Shown here: piece by piece, positions 30,715 to 38,266 of the stretch | Layout: each line of letters begins with the position of its first letter | Numbering within the stretch: the first letter of the stretch is position 1 | Virus record (IMG/VR): IMGVR_UViG_3300034109_001208 | Span: 1-39,182 of that record | Source of the DNA: a virus | DNA length: 39,182 bases | Reading direction: 5' to 3' (one strand) | Translations under genes and position numbers: made by a program | Notes under the pieces: model-generated | Seen by the model: the letters and a program-made list of their open reading frames with translations, nothing else | The model's database searches: none | What the model was told of the DNA's origin: nothing

Positions 30715-32774
30715 TTGAGCTCCTTGAGCTGCGATCGCATCTTCGCGGTTCGGCTGGGCATGACCTTACAGCGCGCATCGAACGGGAAGATGTTTTGTTC
30801 CATACAGGATTCGACGAGCGGGCACGCCATACACAGCTGGCGTTTTCGGAGCCCGTCGTCGAACTTCTCCTTCTTACCGAGCGCCTTGCGCTGGCAATCG
30901 CTCACAGATCCCGGCACATAGTACCTCCTGATAAGAGTCGCAGCGCCCTGGCCAATTCTATAATTTCTGTCTCGTGATTGCTGGTAGTCGACGACCTTAT
31001 AGCTCAAGCTATAGTAGATCGTCACTGACGCCGCGTTGATCGTGAAGCCAGCATTGATCGAGATTTGAGACAGGTACACTCTTATACCCTCGTTCTCATT
31101 GAATGCCGCGCGCAGAGCTGTCTTCGTCTTGGAGTCGGAGCTACCGTCGATGCGCACGTAGCGAACCTGCATCGCGTCCAGGAGCGCGGCGACGTCGTCC
31201 ATCTCGGGGGTCTCGTGCGCCCACACGATCATCTTCCTACCCTCTTTCAGAACGTAGGTCTCCACGTCCAATCGAAGCTGCGTGATCTTTGGGGACGTGG
31301 CGATGCGGATGATCTGGGGTGTGCCTGCTTCTTCGCTTTGAGGGGCCGTCTGCTCCTCTACACTTTTGTCTTTCCACCCGCGAGGGACGGGGACATCACA
31401 GTCGATCCCGTCATCGAAGTCATCAGCCCGCAGAACGTCATCCTCGGACCCTGCGGCGCTGACCATATAATCAAGCGTGCTCTTCTCCGCGAGACGTATA
31501 TAGCCGGAGGTGATCTGCAACAACCGGATGTTACGGATCGCGGGGCTGCGCTCGTGATAAACTGCTGCCCCGAGCACCTCTGGGTTGGAGTACATCCCGC
31601 TCGTGAGCATGGCGTTGTAGGCGTCCTTGAGCTCCTTGGTCATCTCAATGGGCACGTCCACGATCTCGCGCGGAGGAAGTGTCAAGCACTCCTCCTTCGT
31701 CTTGATGATGGACACGTACTTCTCAAGTATCGTCTTGAGGTGATGGAGGTTTCGATACGCGATGACCGTCTCGCGCTCGATCTTCCACTTGCACTCGTCG
31801 GGCCTCCTCTTGCACGGCTCTGGCTTGACGTTTAGCGGCTTGCCCTGTTTGGCGAAGCATTTGGTGCACAGCCAGTTTGCCTCCACATCCGCGTACCGGA
31901 TTTTGAACTGGCGCTCCGTAGGTGTGAGGCTGGGGATCAGGATCTGGCACAGCGTCCAGCGGTTCAACGGATCGCCCATTGTGGGTGTGCCTGTCAAGCA
32001 CAGGCGCCTGGAGATGCCCTTGATGACCTCCAGTACGGCCTCTGTGCGTTTGGCGCCAGACGATGCGAGACCATGGGCCTCGTCGACGACCACCTGCATG
32101 AATCCGCCACGCGACTTGTGAATAGCGACCAAGTGCTCCAGATCGTTTTGTACGAGCTCGAAGTTCACGATCAGCACGTCGCTCGGATTCTCCGACTCTT
32201 GTGCGTATATCTTGTGGCGGACTTCCGCGGTGGGTACGCCGCCGCGCTTCCCCAACAGACGCCGAACTGTGAGCGTGTTATCCACGTCGTGCTCAGCGAT
32301 CTCCTTGCTCCACGTGTCCTGCACGTGCGACGGGCATAGCAGCAGGGTCGGAGTGACGCCCGCGTGCACTTTGAGCGCGCGTAGCGTGTCTATCGCGATC
32401 TTCGTTTTACCGAGCCCCATGTCGTACTCGATGGCGAGCCGGGGCCTGTGATACGCATGCGCGAGCGCCTCTACTTGGTGAGGATACGGCTCGTATCGAA
32501 CAGGTACGCTAGGATACACACGCGCCTCGATATCCTCGATCGCCTGCTTACAGCGAGCGAGGACCTCCAACGCGCTGGCGTCCCATACGAGATCCGGGAA
32601 GACGAGGTTCAAATCGGCAGCGACATCGACCCCCAGCGGGGCGTACGCCGGGAACCAAGCCTTGTCGTTGACCTGGAGGAATCCGAGCACCCGCTGATAG
32701 CCCCCAAGCAGCTCGCCGTAGAAATCCATCACGAAGACGGAGACGCCTTTGCGCCAGTGGCCAAAGACCCTCAT
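30711..32774 (-). CDS. SNF2-like helicase/ATPase with C-terminal Cys cluster
   Basis: A 687-residue SF2 enzyme predicted to remodel or translocate on DNA. PYPHQ (96-100) is the Q-like motif, DMGLGKTK (118-125) motif I, DEAH (231-234) motif II and TGTP (261-264) motif III. The second RecA domain has INAGFTINAASVTIYYSLSY and QQSRDRNYRIGQ (motifs V and VI), which are typical of SNF2 proteins. A zinc-like insert has C303, C306, C321 and C328. The extreme C-terminus adds C648, C651, C657 and C669 (C-x2-C-x5-C-x11-C), similar to the Fe-S cysteines of the nearby nucleases. AAGGAGG precedes the ATG. It is the first gene of the leftward replication/recombination block. Confidence 0.9.
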   Translation of the reverse strand: MRVFGHWRKGVSVFVMDFYGELLGGYQRVLGFLQVNDKAWFPAYAPLGVDVAADLNLVFPDLVWDASALEVLARCKQAIEDIEARVYPSVPVRYEPYPHQVEALAHAYHRPRLAIEYDMGLGKTKIAIDTLRALKVHAGVTPTLLLCPSHVQDTWSKEIAEHDVDNTLTVRRLLGKRGGVPTAEVRHKIYAQESENPSDVLIVNFELVQNDLEHLVAIHKSRGGFMQVVVDEAHGLASSGAKRTEAVLEVIKGISRRLCLTGTPTMGDPLNRWTLCQILIPSLTPTERQFKIRYADVEANWLCTKCFAKQGKPLNVKPEPCKRRPDECKWKIERETVIAYRNLHHLKTILEKYVSIIKTKEECLTLPPREIVDVPIEMTKELKDAYNAMLTSGMYSNPEVLGAAVYHERSPAIRNIRLLQITSGYIRLAEKSTLDYMVSAAGSEDDVLRADDFDDGIDCDVPVPRGWKDKSVEEQTAPQSEEAGTPQIIRIATSPKITQLRLDVETYVLKEGRKMIVWAHETPEMDDVAALLDAMQVRYVRIDGSSDSKTKTALRAAFNENEGIRVYLSQISINAGFTINAASVTIYYSLSYKVVDYQQSRDRNYRIGQGAATLIRRYYVPGSVSDCQRKALGKKEKFDDGLRKRQLCMACPLVESCMEQNIFPFDARCKVMPSRTAKMRSQLKELK

Positions 32775-32979
32775 TTTGAGCCTCCTTATGCGTGGCTACA
32801 GTAACACACTGTAGGCTCTTACTTTTACCAAACAACTGTATGCGCAGGCATTTAGCTGGCCTGTGGATCAGGCCTGTGGTAGCTTACCACGGAGCAATAG
32901 TTGGCGATAGCGCGTAAGCGTCCGCTGACTTCGACGCCCGGAAGCGCGATCTCGCACGCTGAACATCTCCGAGGTAACA
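32775..32979. promoter_or_regulatory. Divergent control region with stacked palindromes
   Basis: No gene is seen in these 205 bases between the helicase and portal starts. The region holds CTACAGT/ACTGTAG (32796-32802, 32808-32814), GGCCTG/CAGGCC (32858-32863, 32869-32874), a 9-bp direct repeat GGCCTGTGG (32858 and 32871, period 13), and the 15-base palindrome GTGGTAGCTTACCAC (32876-32890). It likely carries promoters for both directions and sites for a regulator. An origin is possible but not shown. Confidence 0.6.
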
Positions 32980-34734
32980 ATGCCCCCGCAAGACCTGAAT
33001 GGCGGTATGTCCCTTATGGAAGGCCGCAATTATATGCACCCCAATCCCATGTTTGACCTCCTGTCAGGATGGGTGCCGCACCGCTTGAAAGACCTCTTCA
33101 GGTGGTGTGAGTATATGTACTTTAACAGCGCGCACATCTCGGTCGCGGCGTCCAAGCGCGCCACCTACGTGGTCACGGATGTCAACATCAAGTCGGACGC
33201 GGACGCGCTCGTTAAAAAATACCGCGACATCGCGGACAACCACGTCAAGCTCAAGGCGCGGTTGATCGAGGTCGCCAACAACACGGCGATCTACGGCAAC
33301 GTGTTCATCTCTGTGCACGCGCCACTGTCGAGGACTCTGGCGTGTCCGGTGTGCTCTACTTCGCGCATGCTCCATACAATTCAGGGAGCGAAGTACGAGC
33401 ACAAGACACGCATGATCTCTGCAGAGTGCGTATGTGGGCACACGATCCGAGAGAAGATTGACGAGCTGCCTACGCTGGAGTCCAAAGACTACAGTGAGCT
33501 GCAGATTACGATGTGGGATCCCAAGTACATCGAGATCGACTGTAACCCCATCACGGGTGAGCGGCGCTACTGGTACGAGGTGCCGCCTGACGTGCGCGAT
33601 CGGATCGTCAAGGGCGACATGCTATTCGTCGCGCGGATGCCCATCGGATTTCTCGTCGCGGTCTCTGAACGCAAGATGTTCGAGTTCCAGTCTGACAAGA
33701 TCTTGCATCTGCGCTCACCCGCACCAGCCGGTATGGATCCTACGTGGGGCTACCCACCGCTCGCGAGCGCGCTGAAGACCTTTTACAACATCGCGGTCCT
33801 GACCCGCGCCAACGAAGCCATCGCGCTCGACCACCTGATCCCATTCCGCATCATCTCCCCGCAGCAGACGGGCACATCCGTGGACCCTGCGGCGACGATC
33901 AACATGGCCAAGTGGGCTTCCAAGGTTCAGACAGGCTATCTCGACTACCGCAACGATCCCCTGCATCTGATCTTCGCCCCCATGGGCGTAAACGTGTCCC
34001 AGATCAACGGGCAAGGTCGCGCGTTGCTGACCCTGAGCGAAGTGGAGGCTCGCGAGAATCAGCTACTCGCGGTCATGGGCATCCCGCGCGAGTTCATGTA
34101 CGGCAGCCTGCAGACGCAGGCTTCTCCGATCGGCCTCCGCATGTTCGAGAACGAGACCGAGTCTGCCGCGACTGACATCCGGATCTGCGGTCAGTGGATC
34201 ATGGACAAGATCACGTCGATCCTCGGTGACCCGCGCGTTGAGACGACGCTGGCGCCGTTCAAATTTATTGACGACGTGCAGCAGAAGCTCGCCCGCGTGC
34301 AGGTGGGGCAGGAGCTCGGCATCCTGTCGAAGACGACGATCGCAGAAGAGCACAGCATCGATCTGGTCAAAGAGCGCGATCGTCAGCTCGCAGACGCCAT
34401 GGATGACGCGCGACATCAGGGAGAGATGCAGCGCGCTGTGGATAAGATCACCAATGACTACGCGCAGCAGGCGACGGATGCAGCGCGCCAAGGTGTCGAG
34501 TCGCAGGCCATGCCCGGCCTCAACTACGACCAGCAACAGGTGGTCGCGCAAGCAGACATGGTCGCTCAGGAGCTCGCGCAGCTGGATCCGAGCACGCGGC
34601 GCAGCCGCACGGACGCGCTGCAGTCTGAGGACTACGTCATGTACAGCGTCGTGACGATGCGCCTGCGTCAGATGGAGACCGACGCGCAGAATCAGGCGAT
34701 GGCACAGATGCAACAACAACAGCCGGTGATGTGA
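32980..34734 (+). CDS. Portal protein
   Basis: A 584-residue portal, the dodecameric ring at one capsid vertex through which terminase pumps DNA. It shows the typical long alpha/beta body: SEVEARENQLLAVMGIPREFM (about 350-370) is the region where portals read 'gIP..ll', and a Gln-rich, helical C-terminal tail follows (AQMQQQQPVM). Residues 122-152 contain C122, C125, C150 and C152 (CPVC...CVC), a zinc-knuckle insertion that is unusual for a portal. GAGG lies 5 nt before the ATG in the sequence CTCCGAGGTAA, which also occurs before the gene at 10416. It is followed by an overlapping partner gene. No capsid gene follows, and the strand changes instead. Confidence 0.87.
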   Translation: MPPQDLNGGMSLMEGRNYMHPNPMFDLLSGWVPHRLKDLFRWCEYMYFNSAHISVAASKRATYVVTDVNIKSDADALVKKYRDIADNHVKLKARLIEVANNTAIYGNVFISVHAPLSRTLACPVCSTSRMLHTIQGAKYEHKTRMISAECVCGHTIREKIDELPTLESKDYSELQITMWDPKYIEIDCNPITGERRYWYEVPPDVRDRIVKGDMLFVARMPIGFLVAVSERKMFEFQSDKILHLRSPAPAGMDPTWGYPPLASALKTFYNIAVLTRANEAIALDHLIPFRIISPQQTGTSVDPAATINMAKWASKVQTGYLDYRNDPLHLIFAPMGVNVSQINGQGRALLTLSEVEARENQLLAVMGIPREFMYGSLQTQASPIGLRMFENETESAATDIRICGQWIMDKITSILGDPRVETTLAPFKFIDDVQQKLARVQVGQELGILSKTTIAEEHSIDLVKERDRQLADAMDDARHQGEMQRAVDKITNDYAQQATDAARQGVESQAMPGLNYDQQQVVAQADMVAQELAQLDPSTRRSRTDALQSEDYVMYSVVTMRLRQMETDAQNQAMAQMQQQQPVM

Positions 34735-35405
34735 TGTCAGAGAATACACACGCGAGTCTGGGGCGCAGCCTCAAAGAATACGGGGAGTCCACTTCGCCAC
34801 AGGGCAACGGAGCGCCGCTCCAAGCGCTGGTGACGCACCCACAGCAGCTGAAGCCCCTCAATGGGGCTGCCTTACGCTACGATCCTGTGAATCACTCGGA
34901 GCTGTTCACATTTCGTACGCGCGTAGAGCACTTTGAGGTCTCCAAAGAAGAGAGTGCGCGCGCTTACGAAGAGATTATGACGCGGTTCTGGAACACACCC
35001 GCAGTGGTAGACAACGACCTGGTCCACTACATGCTCAAGAGCGAGGACCACACGTTCTTCAACGGAAGGGCGTATATCCTCGTGCGCTGGACAGAGGCCA
35101 CGTATAACCCGAGCAAGGCGCCGCGCAACAGCCTCCACCTGCCGACTCCGGCGCCCGCCGCGGCGCCTGCGACCCCCGCGCGCCCCACACGCCCCCCGCT
35201 CAGGGGGCAGACGCAGACGCCAGCGCCCGCCGCACCCCCTGAGCTTGACCCAGACGCGTCATTCTACGAGGTGGACAGCCCCGACGTGTACGTCGAGCTG
35301 GGGGCGGAGCTGGAGCGCGGATCTAAAAAAGATCCAGACCCCGCAGCAGCTCCCAAGAGGGCGCCGCTGCGGGGTACTGTCGGCGTGAAGCCTACTCAGA
35401 CATGA
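34734..35405 (+). CDS. Portal-coupled protein with Pro/Ala-rich C-terminus (223 aa)
   Basis: A protein of unknown function. The ATG overlaps the portal stop (TGATG), with GGTGA before it. Residues 1-130 look like a mixed alpha/beta domain (HFEVSKEESARAYEEIMTRF; FFNGRAYILVRWTEA). From about 135 the chain is a disordered Pro/Ala/Thr-rich linker (TPAPAAAPATPARPTRPP), with a short acidic motif (ELDPDASFYEVDSPDVYVEL) and a basic end. Coupling to the portal suggests a virion, scaffold or packaging role, but no family is recognised. The end overlaps the convergent gene by 14 bases. Confidence 0.75.
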   Translation: MSENTHASLGRSLKEYGESTSPQGNGAPLQALVTHPQQLKPLNGAALRYDPVNHSELFTFRTRVEHFEVSKEESARAYEEIMTRFWNTPAVVDNDLVHYMLKSEDHTFFNGRAYILVRWTEATYNPSKAPRNSLHLPTPAPAAAPATPARPTRPPLRGQTQTPAPAAPPELDPDASFYEVDSPDVYVELGAELERGSKKDPDPAAAPKRAPLRGTVGVKPTQT

Positions 35406-35829
35406 GCTCCTCAACCAGCGCTGCCTGCTCAGGGGTCACGAGCGCGTCGCCCTTGATGCAGCGCAGGTGGTCCATGAGCGGCAGCGCCACCGCCGAGACG
35501 GTCTGCTTGGCGGCGCTGTCCGCCTCCAGCAGCGCCGCTTGCACATGCGATGTCCGCAGCCCGAGGCGACGGCTATGCCCCTTGCCCACGCGCATGGCGG
35601 CGCCTGCGTCGGGCTGGGAGAGCAGCAGGCGCGCCAGCGGAGCGCCGTAGAGCTTGCAGGGGCGGCCCAGAGGAGGCTCCCCGTCCACAGACTCGCGCAG
35701 CGCGTTGAGCGTGTCGTAGGACAGCACTCCGGAAGCCATGAGCTCTGCGCCTGTGGGCGCCCCTTCAGGACCGAGGGGGCGCACGATGACGTAGATCGTC
35801 TTGAGGAGCGTCTTCTCCCGCTTGATCAT
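35392..35829 (-). CDS. Hypothetical basic protein (145 aa)
   Basis: A protein of unknown function. The start is the ATG at 35829 with GAGG 6 nt upstream. A GTG at 35841 overlapping the previous stop is an alternative. The N-terminus is basic and strand-like (MIKREKTLLKTIYVIVRPLG), and the rest helical with a Gly/Pro linker and conserved-looking GKGHSRRLGLRTSHVQ. It could bind nucleic acid. It is the last gene of the right-hand leftward unit. Confidence 0.72.
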   Translation of the reverse strand: MIKREKTLLKTIYVIVRPLGPEGAPTGAELMASGVLSYDTLNALRESVDGEPPLGRPCKLYGAPLARLLLSQPDAGAAMRVGKGHSRRLGLRTSHVQAALLEADSAAKQTVSAVALPLMDHLRCIKGDALVTPEQAALVEELMSE

Positions 35830-35837
35830 GATGCACC

Positions 35838-36485
35838 TCACGTGTTCTTGGTCGCGCGCTTGCGCACGGACGCCGCCATGCGCTTGATCGCTGCAGCAGT
35901 GGTCGCCTGCGACTTCGCATGCTGATCGAAGACCCAGGCGACCGCATCCTGGATGTTCGGGTACGGCGCGGAGAGGCGGGCCGAGGTCGCTTCTGTCGTC
36001 AGCTTGTGCAGGAAGCTCTTCTCAGATGCCTCGTCTTTGACGTTGCTTCCGTAGTTTGTCAGGTGGAGGCCCACGACCGTTTGCAGATAGCTCTTCGCCA
36101 GCCCTGCCACGATTGCGGCGTCACTCGCCGGAGCCTCGCCGCGGCTGTACATGTAGTTATCCACGAACTCCGGCGGCAGGCACACCCAGTGACCGAGCAC
36201 GCCTTGGAGGGATGACCCGTACACGATACGATCTGCCTCAAGCGTCAGCGCGAGGAGCACGTACGTCCGCTCCTGAAAAGCGAACCGGAGCGCCACGACT
36301 GGCGCTCCCTCCAGCGCGCAGATCGCGATGAAGTTGTGCGGCAGGACTGCCACCTTGTTCGCGCCAGGATCTCCGGTGTCGGCGCCGGGGGTCGAGAACC
36401 CAGTCGACAGCAGCTTGGCCGCGTCGGCCACGTTTGTGTTGAACATATCGGACTGCCACTTGGGCAACACACGCATCATATCCAT
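35838..36485 (-). CDS. Hypothetical protein (215 aa)
   Basis: A soluble protein of unknown function. Strand-rich residues 45-105 (VAVLPHNFIAICALEGAPVV; RTYVLLALTLEADRIVYGS) are followed by a helical C-terminus that ends basic (IKRMAASVRKRATKNT). AAGGAG lies 8 nt before the ATG. It follows the 12-bp hairpin at 36507-36535 and precedes the 145-residue gene by 8 bases. Confidence 0.74.
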   Translation of the reverse strand: MDMMRVLPKWQSDMFNTNVADAAKLLSTGFSTPGADTGDPGANKVAVLPHNFIAICALEGAPVVALRFAFQERTYVLLALTLEADRIVYGSSLQGVLGHWVCLPPEFVDNYMYSRGEAPASDAAIVAGLAKSYLQTVVGLHLTNYGSNVKDEASEKSFLHKLTTEATSARLSAPYPNIQDAVAWVFDQHAKSQATTAAAIKRMAASVRKRATKNT

Positions 36486-36506
36486 GATCTTTCTCCTTCA
36501 AGTTTT

Positions 36507-36535
36507 GCGATCCGCGACACCACGTCGCGGATCGC
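36507..36535. repeat. 12-bp perfect hairpin without U-tract
   Basis: GCGATCCGCGAC (36507-36518) pairs perfectly with 36524-36535 around a 5-nt loop, between two leftward genes. AAAAC follows it leftward, so it is not a classical terminator. It may act as an mRNA processing or stability element, or as a binding site. Confidence 0.7.
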
Positions 36536-36539
36536 GAGT

Positions 36540-37358
36540 TCACACGTCGAGCCGGATTTGAATCCGATCGAACACCGGCTTCCACGTAGCGACAGGAGAT
36601 CCGCCAACCACGCGCCAGTGGCGCTCCCCAAAGAACCCATCTGTGCACGATACGATCGCAGGATCCAGGGACCCCAACCACGCCATCACCTCCTCAAACT
36701 CTGTGTCGTGCCCGTCACTGGAGATCCAGAGGTTTTGGTTTTTCCAATGCAGTGGCGCGAGGACCTTTGACGGTGCTGACTCCCACGTGGCGGTCCACGC
36801 AGACCACGAGTGTGCTACGCGCGCGCCCGCGGCCAGCAACCCGTTTGTGAGCGCCCGTCGCAGGCGTTCGAGGTGGACCTGCGTGCTGTTTCGCACAGAC
36901 AACAGCAGGGCGTCCCACTCAGCGCGGCTGTCTGCGCGGGGGCCGTAGGAGTCGTACAACCTGCGCCACGCGTCCGAGCGCACCACGACGAGGTACTCCG
37001 CATGGTGCCACGACTGGCGCCACACCTGCAGGTCTCCGATGTCCCAGAGCAGCGTGGCCCCGTGGCGCGCGGAGAGCACCTCCGCCTCGAACTGGATGGC
37101 GTAAGCGTCCTTGATCGGTGGCGACGATATGTGATCCTCTGCGCCCAAAGCACCGCCAACCACGGAACGCAGTCGATCGTCGAAGAATCGAGCACGCCGA
37201 TCCTCCGGAAACAGATGCAGCCACTCGTACTCTTTGGCAGCCGCCGCCTCTTCTGGCGTCGCGGACCCATCGTGGTCGACCATGAGCACGATCATGTACC
37301 CGCGCCGGTCGTCCGGGAACCCGGACATGACGCTCGGGCTCCAATTTCCATGACCCAT
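36540..37358 (-). CDS. Hypothetical protein (272 aa)
   Basis: A Trp-rich soluble protein of unknown function. The ATG at 37358 overlaps the upstream stop as TGATG, with GGAGGAG before it. An in-frame GTG one codon earlier is possible. The first half has charged helices (ATPEEAAAAKEYEWLHLFPE). The second half contains several Trp-containing strands (VAHSWSAWTATW; HWKNQNLWISSDGHD; RHWRVVGGSPVATWK). No enzyme motif was recognised. It belongs to a coupled unit from 38205 to about 36540. Confidence 0.74.
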   Translation of the reverse strand: MGHGNWSPSVMSGFPDDRRGYMIVLMVDHDGSATPEEAAAAKEYEWLHLFPEDRRARFFDDRLRSVVGGALGAEDHISSPPIKDAYAIQFEAEVLSARHGATLLWDIGDLQVWRQSWHHAEYLVVVRSDAWRRLYDSYGPRADSRAEWDALLLSVRNSTQVHLERLRRALTNGLLAAGARVAHSWSAWTATWESAPSKVLAPLHWKNQNLWISSDGHDTEFEEVMAWLGSLDPAIVSCTDGFFGERHWRVVGGSPVATWKPVFDRIQIRLDV

Positions 37359-37615
37359 CACTCCTCCTCTTTGTGCGCGGCCTCATAGGTCGCGATCAAG
37401 ACGTCTAGCTCCGCGACCTGATCCTGCAAGATGGCACACTCATTTCTTAGTGCGGACGTCCTTGGCGCCCCCGGGCGCGGGTCGCTGCTGCCGAGGACCC
37501 GTGTGATGTTGGTGATCCGGTTGAGGATGGAAGACCTCTCCTCTACACGCTGCTCGTACGCCTCCGCCGCGGTCAGATCGCGCGCCCACCCGTCACCAGT
37601 TCTATGTGCTCCCAT
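37358..37615 (-). CDS. Small coiled-coil protein (85 aa)
   Basis: A highly charged helical protein with heptad-like spacing in RNECAILQDQVAELDVLIAT near the C-terminus and a Glu-rich end. Two adjacent ATGs exist (37618 and 37615). The second has better spacing from GGAGG, while the first makes the ATGA overlap with the previous stop. The frame stays open far upstream but only shadows its neighbour. Function unknown. Confidence 0.68.
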   Translation of the reverse strand: MGAHRTGDGWARDLTAAEAYEQRVEERSSILNRITNITRVLGSSDPRPGAPRTSALRNECAILQDQVAELDVLIATYEAAHKEEE

Positions 37616-38205
37616 CATTGACCTCCCATTGATACGTGAACGACACGCTCGACCAGCCCGAGCATCTGCATGTACGTGATGGCCGACCAGCTGACTCCAG
37701 AAGGACCGGACAGGCGCAGCACGGGCACGTACGGGGCCTCGCTTGGGTTGGTTAGAACCGCACCGAGCCCGACAGTGGACGCCTCGCCCTCGCCCGGTAG
37801 TACGACCTTCTCTGTCCGGATCCACTTCTTCCTGTCCAAGAGTGGCACCGTCGTGAGAAGCTGCTCCAGAAGAAACGTGCTGGTGGTCCAGTAGTGCTTC
37901 GCGTTGACGGCGCTCAGGGCGTTGATCCACAAGCCTTTGGTCACGGGCGCGAAGTGTTGATTCACGAACCGGTAATCGTACACCAACGCGTCTCGAATGT
38001 CGGAGTCTCTGGGATCTTCGGAGCTCCACCCGCACTGCGCACGTAGTGCTGGTAGGTGGTCTGCGGGTCCGAACGGTAGATCTGACAGTACATCGTCCAC
38101 CGCCTTACGAACCCGATACTCTGCGTGACACGCGGTCAGTGCTCGGTGATACACCGCAGTGGCCACGTGGAGCTGCTCTTCTATCTTCGCATCAAAATCT
38201 GACAT
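37615..38205 (-). CDS. Hypothetical protein (196 aa)
   Basis: A protein of unknown function. The N-terminal 60 residues are helical with several His and Cys. The middle is aromatic (YDYRFVNQHF; GLWINALSAVNAKHYWTT). The C-terminal region looks strand-rich (YVPVLRLSGPSGVSW). The ATG stands right after a small hairpin whose loop is the SD. It heads the leftward coupled unit that runs to 36540. Confidence 0.74.
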   Translation of the reverse strand: MSDFDAKIEEQLHVATAVYHRALTACHAEYRVRKAVDDVLSDLPFGPADHLPALRAQCGWSSEDPRDSDIRDALVYDYRFVNQHFAPVTKGLWINALSAVNAKHYWTTSTFLLEQLLTTVPLLDRKKWIRTEKVVLPGEGEASTVGLGAVLTNPSEAPYVPVLRLSGPSGVSWSAITYMQMLGLVERVVHVSMGGQ

Positions 38206-38221
38206 ACGACCTCCTGTCGTA
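38205..38221 (-). promoter_or_regulatory. Hairpin presenting or masking the SD of the 196-aa gene
   Basis: On the leftward mRNA, UACGAC (complement of 38216-38221) pairs with GUCGUA (complement of 38205-38210), with AGGAG in the 5-nt loop. The A of the start codon lies in the stem. The ribosome site is therefore held in a loop touching the AUG, which could tune translation. Confidence 0.6.
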
Positions 38222-38222
38222 A

Positions 38223-38243
38223 GATCCTACACAGCGTAGGATC
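38223..38243. repeat. 8-bp perfect hairpin in the leader
   Basis: GATCCTAC (38223-38230) and GTAGGATC (38236-38243) form a perfect stem with a 5-nt loop directly upstream of the SD hairpin. On the plus strand ATTTGATTAT follows. Leftward there is no U-run. It may be an operator, a weak terminator or part of a tandem leader structure. Confidence 0.6.
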
Positions 38244-38266
38244 ATTTGATTATACCAGAAACGCGC

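Noticed and set aside
29902-30921. 339-residue rightward open frame opposite the 384-aa and helicase genes
   Set aside because: It spans two well-supported leftward genes with good SDs and coupled stops. Codon-bias artefact.
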